From: Shewanella intestini
GTDB taxonomy: Bacteria; Pseudomonadota; Gammaproteobacteria; Enterobacterales; Shewanellaceae
Length of the DNA stretch: 64,000 nt
Assembly: GCF_018221465.1 (NCBI RefSeq)
Contig: NZ_JAAIKR010000008.1
Coordinates: forward strand, 92,752-156,751
Reading direction: 5' to 3'
In this document: positions 9,630 to 18,649 of the stretch, one piece after another
How positions within the stretch are numbered: the stretch's first letter is position 1
How the letters are laid out: each line of letters opens with the position of its first letter
Notes under the pieces: generated by a model
What the model saw: the letters and a program-made list of their open reading frames with translations, nothing else
Database searches by the model: none
Told to the model about the DNA's origin: nothing
Made by a program: the position numbers and the translations under genes

Positions 9630-11008
9630 TAGAATACATCCTTTAAAAACTGCGCTGAGGTATTACTCGTATTGGTTGAATGGGCGGCGCTGATAAGCGA
9701 CTCTTGCTCTTGTCGCCAACGCAATGCCTGGGTACGAATCGCCTCTCGCAGTTTTTTTCCGTACAGGGCAAAAGCACGTTGGCCTTTCATTCGATAACAG
9801 GCATCAGCAAACTGCGGGTTAATTTGGTAATAATCCAGCTCACCGCTTATCCCGTCTCGATGTTGCCAAACTTGGCGTTTAATCAATAGCTCAATAACAT
9901 CGCCAAGCTGTTGGTCAAGCTCTTGAGTGCTGATAGCGGCTGGGAATAACGCCATAGATAGTTCAACCAAGATTCGAGAAACAAACTGAGCCAAGCTGCC
10001 ACAAAGCACCTCATCGCCATCTCGGTTTAGCACTAACACCTGCACCAAACTGGGTTTATAGCCATTTTGACCGGCGGGCAGCTCAAGCATTAAACCGCCC
10101 AGCCCTTCGCTTGACCATATATCCTGCTCATAGGTGATCGCCGCGAGCAGCAATGCCCAAGGCGAGCTGAGCACCCAATCGAGCGCTAAATCACTGCGAG
10201 TCTTAGTGGCATCTAGGGGGAGATTATCAAATGCCTGTTGGTTAAAATCATTTTGCCCTATCTTTTGTTGCCCAAGCTCATGATGATCACTGTCATCTGA
10301 TTGACTGGTCTCGGTTGAACGAGAAGATGAGTAAGATGAAGAGAGCGAAACCAACAAATACGGGTTGTATTTAACATTGGCTTTAGGCACTGGTAACAAA
10401 CGCCCCTTTACCCAATCAATGTCTGGGCGCTGACCTTGTAATGCAGTAGATGCAATCACGGGCAAGGCTTGTCCGCGCCATAAACTCAATTGATAAGCGG
10501 TAGTTAATACGCGAGTTAAAATAGGTAGTGCACCGATGCTGTCTGCTTGGGTACCCAATAGCTCACGTTCAATCAGGCTATAGGGTGTCGCGCTCAAAGA
10601 GGCCTCAGCAAGTGAAGCCTCTACCCACTCGCTGGCGGCACCAAGCTGGTGGATACGCTCAACCAGTTGCAGTGGTTCGCTCAGCTCAGACGCCTCTTGG
10701 CAGCGTGCCGCCATGAGATTTAACCAAGGCTGGCGGAATTGGCTATCACAAGCGAGCACAGCGGCCACCAACTGCGAGATTGAACCAAGTTCGTTCACAC
10801 CATCAAGTAGCCGCTGACTGGCTACCCAATGTTTTCCATCATCACACGGGTAAGCCAAGCCAGTAAGCAACTCGCGAACGGCTTTCTCTTGAATAATGGC
10901 GCAACCACTTTCCAACAAACGTTCTAACGGCCTGACCACGCTGGCCAATAAGAAGTTTTCGCTTTGCAACATTTCGTCACTCAAGACGTGTGATGATGGC
11001 TGTTCCAT
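9629..11008 (-). CDS. Unknown operon protein
   Basis: 459 residues, mostly helical, not recognised. A low-complexity Ser/Thr/Gln/Asp-rich linker (about residues 220-270, including SSSYSSSRSTE and SDDSDHHE) separates an N-terminal helical domain from a C-terminal one. The C-terminal part (MALFPAAISTQELDQQLGDVIELLIKR then YYQINPQFADACYR) could be a winged helix. The Ser/Thr-rich linker is an obvious candidate substrate for the operon's own kinase, which is speculation. Both ends overlap neighbouring genes by one base, so it is translated with the large ATPase and the specificity-like protein. Confidence 0.8.
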   Translation of the reverse strand: MEQPSSHVLSDEMLQSENFLLASVVRPLERLLESGCAIIQEKAVRELLTGLAYPCDDGKHWVASQRLLDGVNELGSISQLVAAVLACDSQFRQPWLNLMAARCQEASELSEPLQLVERIHQLGAASEWVEASLAEASLSATPYSLIERELLGTQADSIGALPILTRVLTTAYQLSLWRGQALPVIASTALQGQRPDIDWVKGRLLPVPKANVKYNPYLLVSLSSSYSSSRSTETSQSDDSDHHELGQQKIGQNDFNQQAFDNLPLDATKTRSDLALDWVLSSPWALLLAAITYEQDIWSSEGLGGLMLELPAGQNGYKPSLVQVLVLNRDGDEVLCGSLAQFVSRILVELSMALFPAAISTQELDQQLGDVIELLIKRQVWQHRDGISGELDYYQINPQFADACYRMKGQRAFALYGKKLREAIRTQALRWRQEQESLISAAHSTNTSNTSAQFLKDVF

Positions 11009-12570
11009 TAAGCCTCCGCCATCGTATCGTCAGCGTCAAGCGCTTGTTTAGCTTGATCAAGTAGATCGTATAGCTGATCAATATCGTCAAACAGTGGCTC
11101 ACCTTCACTATCAATACCCTCAGCAGTCATCCGCTCAAGTAAAGCACGATCGAGTGAATCATCACCTGCATCTAGTGCTTGCTGAGCGGAAACTATTTCT
11201 GCTTCGCTAAGATGTCCATCGATAATCTCTTCCACGTAAATTTTAGCTGCTGTAGTTAATGCTTTTGAAAGCCGATCTGCTAAATAAAAATTCTTGTAAA
11301 TATCATTAAACTTACTTACATCCCAATACGTGAAATCGGGAATAACAATATTTGCCAAGTTTTCTTGGTTAATTCCCGGCATTGTTGTTCCAGTAGAGAA
11401 TTGTTTAAACTGTAATTGCCCTGCCTTAGAATTTAAAAACCATGCCAAAACAGGCATTAGAGCAGCGTTTTTAGGCTTACAACAAAAAACTTCACTCGAA
11501 CAAAGAAAGTTTTCATCTTCCATCACAACAGCCGCGATACCAAAACTACCTTTTCTAGTCAATAGTAAGTCGCCAAGCTTTGGAACCTGCTTAGGACTAG
11601 CCTCATTCATAGAGCTATATGAAACGTTTGAACACTCATTTAGTTCAATCAACCCCGGTCTTACATGGGCTACTTTTACGTATGGAAGTCCATCTTCTAC
11701 ATCCTCTCTCTCGTCGTAGCCATTGGCAATACTCTTTAGGTAGTCATATATTCCTTTCGTGCTTGATTGACTCCTTACGTTTTCTTGGTTTTTTACATAT
11801 TCATATTTATAGGTTGTCGCCGTCAAAATATGAGTAAGTAATTGCGGTGAAGCCTTGGATACCAATTGTATTGGCCCTGTATCATCAAGATCGTAATCTA
11901 AAAAAAATGAATCTAATTTAGTTGCCAATATTTTAGACCAAGCCCGCATCTTCTCTGCTTGTCGAATCTTATTTCCAACATATTTTTGCGCGATCATACT
12001 TACATTAAAAACAGGAAGCATCTTGATATGGCTGCTAGATAGATTTAGTTGCCCTGTTGAACCATAAACGCCCTTTTCAATAAGTCGTTGACCAACATTT
12101 GTTCTTAAAAAAGACACTAAGTAACAGGCATCACAAATCGCATGATTAGGACTGATTTTAAATAGCGAATCTGTAATGTAAGAACGCTCATTAGATAAAT
12201 AAATCGAAGCTCTACCTATTGTTCCCGCACCTTGACGAGTAATAACTATATCTTCACGCTCAAGGTGTACGATGGCCTTATTTTTAGAATGTGTAGGGTC
12301 TACTGTTTCATGTCCTTTCTCCGACAATAAAATGCCTCTTGTTTGCTTTGACTTTATGCATGGAAAGCCATTTTCAGAAAAATGAGGCGTCCCCCCTTGA
12401 CGAATAGGGACAGTACTAAGCTGTTGCAGAGGTATATTATTAAGTTCATGTATAACATCATACGCCCTCGTTATCGCTGGCCTATACGTCTGTGCAGAAA
12501 GAAAATCTTGTATTTCTCCTGGTTTAATGAAGTTAAGATGAAATAACTCTCTCTCGGTGTCTACACTCAT
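11008..12570 (-). CDS. Type I restriction specificity (HsdS)-like protein, distal copy
   Basis: 520 residues with two target-recognition-type halves. The first has EDIVITRQGAGTIGRAS and STGQLNLSSSHIKMLPV; the second has LLLTRKGSFGIAAVV and FSTGTTMPGINQENLANIVIP. Both end in the Gly-x-x-x-x-(I/L)N-x-x-x-(I/L) signature typical of HsdS recognition domains. A conserved helix follows each half, and the last ~60 residues are an acidic helical tail. HsdS proteins choose the methylated DNA sequence. The gene overlaps the methyltransferase stop (ATGA), so the two almost certainly form the modification unit. A second specificity-like gene lies three genes upstream, which is more than a type I enzyme needs. 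Confidence 0.9.
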   Translation of the reverse strand: MSVDTERELFHLNFIKPGEIQDFLSAQTYRPAITRAYDVIHELNNIPLQQLSTVPIRQGGTPHFSENGFPCIKSKQTRGILLSEKGHETVDPTHSKNKAIVHLEREDIVITRQGAGTIGRASIYLSNERSYITDSLFKISPNHAICDACYLVSFLRTNVGQRLIEKGVYGSTGQLNLSSSHIKMLPVFNVSMIAQKYVGNKIRQAEKMRAWSKILATKLDSFFLDYDLDDTGPIQLVSKASPQLLTHILTATTYKYEYVKNQENVRSQSSTKGIYDYLKSIANGYDEREDVEDGLPYVKVAHVRPGLIELNECSNVSYSSMNEASPKQVPKLGDLLLTRKGSFGIAAVVMEDENFLCSSEVFCCKPKNAALMPVLAWFLNSKAGQLQFKQFSTGTTMPGINQENLANIVIPDFTYWDVSKFNDIYKNFYLADRLSKALTTAAKIYVEEIIDGHLSEAEIVSAQQALDAGDDSLDRALLERMTAEGIDSEGEPLFDDIDQLYDLLDQAKQALDADDTMAEA

Positions 12571-14693
12571 AACTCACCTCGCTTATAGGCAGCGACGATC
12601 GGGTCTAAGTCATTGCTTACACCTGCGGCATAATCTTCAATATTATTCTTCACCAAATAGCCCAACGTCTCTGCGACTGCCATAAATACATCGGTTTGTG
12701 GCTCAGGCAAAAACTGCTCTGGTTGCTTTTCACTTGCTGGGCGTTTTTGCAGGTAAAGAATTGAGGTTTTGGCACCTGTACCTGAAAGTTTGAAGGTATC
12801 GGATGGCAGTGACACCACTGCTTTTACAATGGCTTTACCACCGCTGAACTCACCGGTTTTCTCATCTTTTTTGCCCATGATGTATTCACGCACATAGCGG
12901 TCACCGGAGTTACACAAGATTCCGTCTGGCAGTACAATCATTAAGCGGCCACCAGGTTTAAGTAGCTGCAAACAGCGATCGATAAACAGTACCGCAGGAT
13001 CAATCGAGCCACCCTTTACTGGCTTCCACTCACCATTTTTGCTTGGCTTGCTGCCCAGTGCGAGGCCTGACACCGTCGGGAACAGCTCATACTTAGGTTT
13101 CTTGCCAGTAGACACATTGCGCAGGTCTGTTCGAAAACCTGCCCAAACTGGTGAGCCATCTTCGTTTAGATAAAGAGGGCCGGTATCTTGCCAGCCTGTT
13201 TTGACGTGGTCGTAATACGCGTTGTATGGCTCAACCACCTCTTCAGCTGGGCGGAAACCACCCAGCACTTGCTCCATATCTGCTTCGTACGCTTTTTTCG
13301 ATTCTTTACCGCGTTTATCAGATTTAAACTTCGGGGTACCAAATGGTGGGTTGGTACAGATCAAGTCAAAGCTATTAGGTTTTAGCGACGGTGTGGTTAA
13401 TGAATTACCGGTATAGAAGATTTTTGCTTTTGGTGCGCCTTGCAGTGCCATATTCACACGTGCCAGCATCACCATACGCGGCGCAGCATCTGCCCCCACA
13501 AAGCCATTTTCCAGTAAGTGGTTAAATTGCTGTTCGCGCTCTTGGTCTGATAGACCCGCTACCGTATGCAGGAAGTTTTTGACGCGGCTTAACGCTACAG
13601 AACCAAAGCCGTAAGAACCACATGTAGGGTCACAAAAGCGGAACTGGCCAGAGGTAATTTGCGCGACGGCATTGGTATCGTTTTCGATGTCATGGAAAAC
13701 CATATCCAGCATTGCATCTTTTACTGGCTTCGGCGTCAGGTAAATACCCAAACCGCCTTTGGATTCAAAGTTTGCGCGCAGGAATACATCAAACACACGG
13801 CCCAGGAAGTCAGCCGATACATCGGCCAATGTGCCTTGGCGAGTTTCACCGTTTTTCTCATCGGTGAATGGTCCTAGGTCTTGAATCGCTTTTAACAGAG
13901 TTTCGTAGTTGCGCGGCTTTTCTAAACGCAGGTGCGTTTTTGCATCGAAAATAGGGTTCGCTTCACCTGCATCGTTAACGACGACGTAGTCTGGGAGCAA
14001 TTTGAAATGATCAAATGCAGCCTGAATAAGCTCAACCGCCGCGTCACCATGTGTCTGTACATATTGGTAGGTAAAGATCTCAAGTAGTTGGTAGGTCTGC
14101 CCTTTATGCTCAAAACTGAAATCACTTCCTGGTTTAGGGTGAACTCTGAACGATTCTAAAAACAGAATCTTCGCTACTTCCTCAATAATATCGTTTTTAT
14201 CCGAAACCTTGTCTTTGACGGTTTGGTAAACCTGCTCATGGAAAGCATCAAGATCCTGCATTAGGTTACGATAAACCATAGATGACCAAGCCAAGTTCTG
14301 CTCGCCACTTAAGCGATCAAAATCGCGAATGAGCTCAATACTTGGAATTTCAGGTACTGCTTGGCTAAACCCTTTGAACTCATAGCTACGTTGATTATTA
14401 GCGTCGGCCAAACAGATAAACGCTGGCCACTGGCTCTCGTCACCCAGCATGTCATTTTCACCCAGCAACTCAAACACTAGTGCATCTAACGATTCTGGCT
14501 CTGAGTAATGCCAGTTACCATCACCAAGCACCAGTAACAAGATCTTTGGAGTTTGGTTACCTTCAACAATGCCCCAAACAAGTTCTGCTTGATAAAAGTC
14601 TTGTGTTGCTTCTAGCGGTAGCGATTCGCTAAATTGGCGAAACTGATTACGAACTGGCGTATAAATTGGAGCGAGTTCTGTAGCATTACTCAT
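12567..14693 (-). CDS. N6-adenine DNA methyltransferase (HsdM-like) of the defence operon
   Basis: 708 residues. The SAM-binding motif I is DPTCGS (355-360) and the catalytic motif IV is NPPF (448-451), the gamma-class N6-adenine methyltransferase arrangement used by HsdM. An N-terminal ~130 residues (beta-rich, with ILLLVLGDGNW) and a helical 150-300 region precede the catalytic domain. This extension is longer than in ordinary HsdM and may contact the other subunits. It would methylate host sites and so provide self/non-self marking. It is followed, with a 4-base overlap, by a specificity-like gene. The upstream gap of 92 bases is the only sizeable gap in the operon and could hold an internal promoter. 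Confidence 0.95.
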   Translation of the reverse strand: MSNATELAPIYTPVRNQFRQFSESLPLEATQDFYQAELVWGIVEGNQTPKILLLVLGDGNWHYSEPESLDALVFELLGENDMLGDESQWPAFICLADANNQRSYEFKGFSQAVPEIPSIELIRDFDRLSGEQNLAWSSMVYRNLMQDLDAFHEQVYQTVKDKVSDKNDIIEEVAKILFLESFRVHPKPGSDFSFEHKGQTYQLLEIFTYQYVQTHGDAAVELIQAAFDHFKLLPDYVVVNDAGEANPIFDAKTHLRLEKPRNYETLLKAIQDLGPFTDEKNGETRQGTLADVSADFLGRVFDVFLRANFESKGGLGIYLTPKPVKDAMLDMVFHDIENDTNAVAQITSGQFRFCDPTCGSYGFGSVALSRVKNFLHTVAGLSDQEREQQFNHLLENGFVGADAAPRMVMLARVNMALQGAPKAKIFYTGNSLTTPSLKPNSFDLICTNPPFGTPKFKSDKRGKESKKAYEADMEQVLGGFRPAEEVVEPYNAYYDHVKTGWQDTGPLYLNEDGSPVWAGFRTDLRNVSTGKKPKYELFPTVSGLALGSKPSKNGEWKPVKGGSIDPAVLFIDRCLQLLKPGGRLMIVLPDGILCNSGDRYVREYIMGKKDEKTGEFSGGKAIVKAVVSLPSDTFKLSGTGAKTSILYLQKRPASEKQPEQFLPEPQTDVFMAVAETLGYLVKNNIEDYAAGVSNDLDPIVAAYKRGEL

Positions 14694-14785
14694 AATTCTT
14701 TTCCTAATACGTGCCTCTTTTGTTGAGGCTTTTCTGTTGAGCTAGGCTCAAAGGTCAAATTGGTTTACTTACAAGATAGGGATAA
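14694..14785 (-). promoter_or_regulatory. Intra-operon gap with two small hairpins
   Basis: This is the only real gap in an otherwise overlapping operon. It contains GCCTC/GAGGC (14713-14717 and 14725-14729, 7-base loop) and TTGAG/CTCAA (14738-14742 and 14748-14752). Either could be an attenuator, an RNA-processing site or part of an internal promoter separating the first two genes from the methyltransferase and those after it. No consensus promoter was identified. Confidence 0.35.
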
Positions 14786-15199
14786 CTAAGCAAGCTTAAT
14801 TAAGGGCCCCATCATGGTTAATTTGGGGTGTTCTTGCACCGCGCTTTTCAGCATGCCCTCTGTGGCGACGATATGGCTGGGCAGCTTATTGAGCGCTAGC
14901 TTTACTGGTAACGGCCGCTTCAGCTCGACGACCAAATCTAGCAAAATGTCACCTAAGTTTTGGCTACTGTTATCCGCCGTAGCTCTGTCTTGGGTTCGAA
15001 GAGAAAATAGGCCGGTATTCTCCTCTCGCTCTACTGCTGATTGACAGTTTAGCCATAACGATAACTGGCTCTTCTGCCAGCCTAACTCTTGCCAAATATG
15101 GCTTTGTTTTGACCAGATATCGTCAAGAGCTTGTGGCTGACTCGCCAGGCCATCAAGGGTCTGTTGCAGCGCTTGCCGTAACTCTATGTCAGTTAACAT
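14786..15199 (-). CDS. Small unknown operon protein
   Basis: 137 residues, not recognised, mostly helical, with many Gln and Leu residues in the first half (LRQALQQTLDGLASQPQALDD). It overlaps the upstream specificity-like gene by 11 bases and ends just before the 92-base gap. Such small helical proteins commonly act as assembly factors or inhibitors in multi-gene systems; nothing in this sequence decides it. No signal peptide or membrane segment is seen. Confidence 0.75.
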   Translation of the reverse strand: MLTDIELRQALQQTLDGLASQPQALDDIWSKQSHIWQELGWQKSQLSLWLNCQSAVEREENTGLFSLRTQDRATADNSSQNLGDILLDLVVELKRPLPVKLALNKLPSHIVATEGMLKSAVQEHPKLTMMGPLIKLA

Positions 15200-16718
15200 G
15201 GTTCACCTCGTCTAGATTTGGATGAACACTGCTATACACTTGTGCCATCTGTCTTTTTATCTGTTTCATCTCTGCCAGTGCTTGGCTTTGCTTTTTCAAA
15301 ATATTGTCTAATTCATTATGCCAACGTGTTGCCAACTCACTAGTTAACGGTGGAAACGTCACCTTAGCGAGATCAGATAAATTTATAAAAGCTTGCACAC
15401 TGCCACTGACTAACTGAGCCATTTGCCATTTGATTAACGGCGTTTCCAACAGCAAGGTATACGCCCCTGCATACTGGTGGAAAAACAGCGTTGCTAAATG
15501 CTCACTTGCCAGCGTATCTTGAGGCAAATTTTCGTTTATCCACAATACCTTACTTTCTCTCGCAAATGTTGAGAGCAGCACATCATTTTTCTGCACCAAG
15601 CGCTTTTTCACTCGGCTGATCTTAGCGATTTCGTCATGATTTGAGTCGACCTTAGCTAGATTGTCAGCCACTCGGAAGTTCGGCTTTAAGTCTTTGATTT
15701 TAAGTAACTGATAGCGTTCTGGCAGCGCTTGCTCTTGCTTCGGTTCAATAACCGCAAGTTCAGATAGATATTGGCCGCCGTTAGTTGATAGTTGATGGGT
15801 TACTTTACTGTGCTCTGAGTAACCAAAATCTAAACGCTCACTTAGGGCCTCAGATTTGAACCACGCCGTCTTTACCCTATTCTCATTCCACGAGATGGAT
15901 AAGTTATCTAAGAAGTCCGTTAACCAGGCTGAAACCTGTTCGCGCAGGTCTCGCAGCGACATTTGGGTAAAGTAGAGTCGCTCTAAGCACGAAAGGTAGT
16001 GTTCAGAAAGAGGGTTAAACTCATCGGGGGTTGGTGCTAAAGGCATATTCTTTAACTGTGACAGGCCCACACGAACCAACTCCTCTTTTCGAATTCTGTT
16101 TTCTAGGTAGTCAACGTATAGAGGTTGCTGCAAGCAATAGGTCAACCAAAGCGCATCGTAGCGGTTTAAGCCACGCACGATTGCCATGTTGGCATCAATC
16201 GGATGTTGTCGATCAAACTCGGAAACATAAGCTGCAGATGCACTTCCCACTCTGCGAATAACAACATCAGAGGGTTTAACACAAGGCTCGAATGAAAGTA
16301 CTGGTGTTTGGTACTGACTACTCTCTGGATTCAACCTCATGTCGGCGACATGCCTCATTCGGTAATAGCGCTCCCCCAACAAAGTAGTTTCAATATCTTC
16401 TGCTCGTTTCCTTGTTTCTTCATCAACCAATTTTGGCTGGTATTTGAGGGTTATTGGATCTCTTTTATTGGTATCCAGCAAAGAAACATTCGCCATATAC
16501 CACTCTGATTCAGGGCTTTCGCTAAATCGCCAACCATCAACAAACTTAACTTTATAGTCTTTCAGCTGAGGCCATTGTTTTTGTTTTGCAAGCACAGGAA
16601 GAATAGCCGCCGTTGACAGGTGATAATCAGCCCGCCAATCCGTTGCCTCTAAGAACTCTTCTCTCGTTATCTTTTTGATAGTTACGGCCTGCATTTTGCC
16701 CCCGCTGCCCTTTTCCAT
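15189..16718 (-). CDS. Type I restriction specificity (HsdS)-like protein, promoter-proximal copy
   Basis: Up to 509 residues. The ATG at 16718 has little upstream ribosome-binding signal; an internal ATG at 16694 follows GGGGGC and may be the real start. The protein has two recognition-domain-like halves. The second is clear (KKRLVQKNDVLLSTFARES, then SGSVQAFINLSDLAKVTFPPL), matching the end signature of HsdS recognition domains. The first half has VGLSQLKNMPLAPT in the equivalent place. It is the first gene of the eleven-gene operon and overlaps the next gene by 11 bases. With the second specificity-like protein downstream, the system may use different readers for modification and for restriction, which is inference. 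Confidence 0.82.
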   Translation of the reverse strand: MEKGSGGKMQAVTIKKITREEFLEATDWRADYHLSTAAILPVLAKQKQWPQLKDYKVKFVDGWRFSESPESEWYMANVSLLDTNKRDPITLKYQPKLVDEETRKRAEDIETTLLGERYYRMRHVADMRLNPESSQYQTPVLSFEPCVKPSDVVIRRVGSASAAYVSEFDRQHPIDANMAIVRGLNRYDALWLTYCLQQPLYVDYLENRIRKEELVRVGLSQLKNMPLAPTPDEFNPLSEHYLSCLERLYFTQMSLRDLREQVSAWLTDFLDNLSISWNENRVKTAWFKSEALSERLDFGYSEHSKVTHQLSTNGGQYLSELAVIEPKQEQALPERYQLLKIKDLKPNFRVADNLAKVDSNHDEIAKISRVKKRLVQKNDVLLSTFARESKVLWINENLPQDTLASEHLATLFFHQYAGAYTLLLETPLIKWQMAQLVSGSVQAFINLSDLAKVTFPPLTSELATRWHNELDNILKKQSQALAEMKQIKRQMAQVYSSVHPNLDEVNHVN

Positions 16719-16904
16719 TCTTCATACTTTAGTCCATCGCACACTCAAAATCAACAAAACCAACCTTGCGAGTCCAAAGCGATTAAATAAAAATAATTTA
16801 ATCACTCCATTGACAAACCAAGAATCGGTGTTCATTATACAACCAACAAATAAAACAATGCGAGTTCAAAGCGAATGATTTTTTAATTTTAAGGAGTACT
16901 CTTT
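16719..16904. promoter_or_regulatory. Divergent control region of the defence operon and the TIGR04141 gene
   Basis: 186 bases of AT-rich sequence between two divergently transcribed genes. It holds a 16-base direct repeat with one mismatch (TGCGAGTCCAAAGCGA at 16767-16782 and TGCGAGTTCAAAGCGA at 16859-16874, 92 bases apart). It also holds an 8-bp inverted repeat GATTAAAT/ATTTAATC (16781-16788 and 16796-16803, 7-base spacer) that abuts the first direct repeat. Paired sites like these suggest a shared regulator binding both promoters. A ribosome-binding site AAGGAG precedes the ATG at 16905. Confidence 0.55.
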
Positions 16905-18563
16905 ATGCCGACTACAACACCACTATCGATTTACCTATTGAAGAAAGGGATCAATGCCAACACTTCAGTCCTCAAGCTCAACAATGCCAATAGCCATAAC
17001 GTTGAGTTAGATGGGACTACAAGCAAGATGCATGTTCAAACACCTACCTCTAATCCACCAGCTTTTGCCAAATTATTTACTAAAAGCAATCAATTAGCTA
17101 AAGTTGACTTTGGAACAAACCAATTTACTGGTGCGGTATTGGAACTACATCACGCCGGACAAACCTTTTTCATTGCCTTCGGAAAAGGCTATCACATGAT
17201 TGAAATGGACTATATGGTTCATGACTTTGGGTTGAGAACGGCTTTAAACCTGGTGGACACCAAAGACATCCGCGGTGTCGATACCGCTTCAAACAAAACC
17301 ACACCTCTTAATGCTCGAATTCAGAGTGGACTGAGCGCTGAAGTCTCTGATTTTCCAATCGACATAGATGAAGATCTGTTATCTGCTATTGAGGGGTTGA
17401 GCAATGATGCAGGCTTCGGTTCAAGAGTCAGTGGGCGCCGCAGGGCTTTGAAAGTCAATTTTAAAGGCAAGCTGGAAGAACTGCCTAAGCTACTGCTTAA
17501 TGCCTATAAAAAATACAACACGCCCTTACCCAACGAGTTTAAGTGGGTTGAGAATATTCGAGAGGTTACTGAGTCTACGACTATTACAAGCTTGAATACT
17601 GAACTTGTCGCACTCCTTCAGAAGCTCCAAGTGAATGGGCCGTCGAAAGACGACAATATCTACATGATAGCGCCTGATGTCTATGGCTCTGACGTTGTTG
17701 GCTTTAGTTATGGTGCCAACAACAAGCTACGCTCAGATATTTTGAGCCTGCAGCGATATCTAGATAAGGTCGTGAAAGAGGAAGGTACTCTTGAACTGAA
17801 ACATCTCAAGACTGACTATAAGGTGTTCGCTAAGGATGAAGATCATAAGACGAAAAATACGTGGACTGGTTACGATTGCCTGTATAGTGAGCTTGAGAAA
17901 GACGGAAAGCATTATGAGTTGCGAGCTGGGATATGGTACGAAATCAACGTAGATTTTGTGAAGGAAATTAACAAGGTAATGGAAAGTATTGCTTCTTACG
18001 ACGTGACACTTCCTGCCTACAACCATGATTCTGAAGGCGCTTACAATAAGGATGTGGCTGATAACGACACTAATATTGAGTGCTTAGATACCAAAAATAT
18101 CTATCTTGGTGGTGGGCAAAGCCGCTTCGAATTCTGCGACCTTGTAAATAAAGATAACGGTCACGATAAACTGACGGACCTAATCCATGTGAAACACTAC
18201 ACCTCTTCCGCCACTTTGAGCCACCTTTTTAGCCAAGGTGTAGTGTCTGCAGAGATTTTCCGCAGAAGTGAAGAGGCTCGTCAAAAGCTATATTCGAATC
18301 ACAAAGGAGTTATGCCTTTGACAGATCCTGCTATCGCACCAAACGCAGGTGACTATCGAATCGTGTATGCCATCTACGATATTGAGGCCTTACCAACAAA
18401 GCTACCCTTTTTTTCCAAGGTCAACTTAAAGAATGCATTCAACAGGCTGCAGCTGCTAGGCTATGAAGTCGCCCTTGCGCATGTAGAGATGCACCCTGAT
18501 AAGAAAGCTCAAACAAAAATAAAACCCTCTAAAAAAAGGGTAAAGTTACCGAGCGCTGCTTAA
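16905..18563 (+). CDS. TIGR04141-family sporadically distributed protein (DUF6119)
   Basis: 552 residues. The opening PLSIYLLKKGI, the central YDCLYSELEKDGKHYELRAGIWYEIN segment and the late QSRFEFCDL...KHYTSSATLSHLFSQGVVSAE block are what I recognise as the TIGR04141/DUF6119 family. In that family the last block resembles an endonuclease-like core. The family is known for patchy distribution, often in islands; its function is not established as far as I know. The start is well set by AAGGAG eight bases upstream. It is divergent from the eleven-gene operon and shares its control region, so it may be a regulator, an additional effector, or an unrelated defence gene. The C-terminus is Lys-rich. 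Confidence 0.85.
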   Translation: MPTTTPLSIYLLKKGINANTSVLKLNNANSHNVELDGTTSKMHVQTPTSNPPAFAKLFTKSNQLAKVDFGTNQFTGAVLELHHAGQTFFIAFGKGYHMIEMDYMVHDFGLRTALNLVDTKDIRGVDTASNKTTPLNARIQSGLSAEVSDFPIDIDEDLLSAIEGLSNDAGFGSRVSGRRRALKVNFKGKLEELPKLLLNAYKKYNTPLPNEFKWVENIREVTESTTITSLNTELVALLQKLQVNGPSKDDNIYMIAPDVYGSDVVGFSYGANNKLRSDILSLQRYLDKVVKEEGTLELKHLKTDYKVFAKDEDHKTKNTWTGYDCLYSELEKDGKHYELRAGIWYEINVDFVKEINKVMESIASYDVTLPAYNHDSEGAYNKDVADNDTNIECLDTKNIYLGGGQSRFEFCDLVNKDNGHDKLTDLIHVKHYTSSATLSHLFSQGVVSAEIFRRSEEARQKLYSNHKGVMPLTDPAIAPNAGDYRIVYAIYDIEALPTKLPFFSKVNLKNAFNRLQLLGYEVALAHVEMHPDKKAQTKIKPSKKRVKLPSAA

Positions 18564-18580
18564 TCACTACGGCTTAAAAC

Positions 18581-18634
18581 GGCTTAGCTGATACGTACTT
18601 AATTAGTAATAGAACAACTAAAATCAGCTGAGCC
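18581..18634. repeat. 12-bp inverted repeat between convergent genes
   Basis: GGCTTAGCTGAT (18581-18592) pairs with ATCAGCTGAGCC (18623-18634) with one G-U pair and a 30-base loop. It sits between the convergent TIGR04141 and AlpA genes, so it could act as a two-way terminator. No T-run follows. It might instead mark an element boundary. Confidence 0.5.
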
Positions 18635-18649
18635 GCCTCTCGGGTTCAA

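Noticed and set aside
11330-11719. 129-codon plus-strand frame
   Set aside because: It is antisense to the specificity-like gene and shows no domain; a shadow frame.
1-16718. Calling the operon BREX or DISARM
   Set aside because: No PglZ-type phosphatase, BrxL protease or DrmA/DrmB-like helicase is visible, although the large ATPase alone recalls BrxC.
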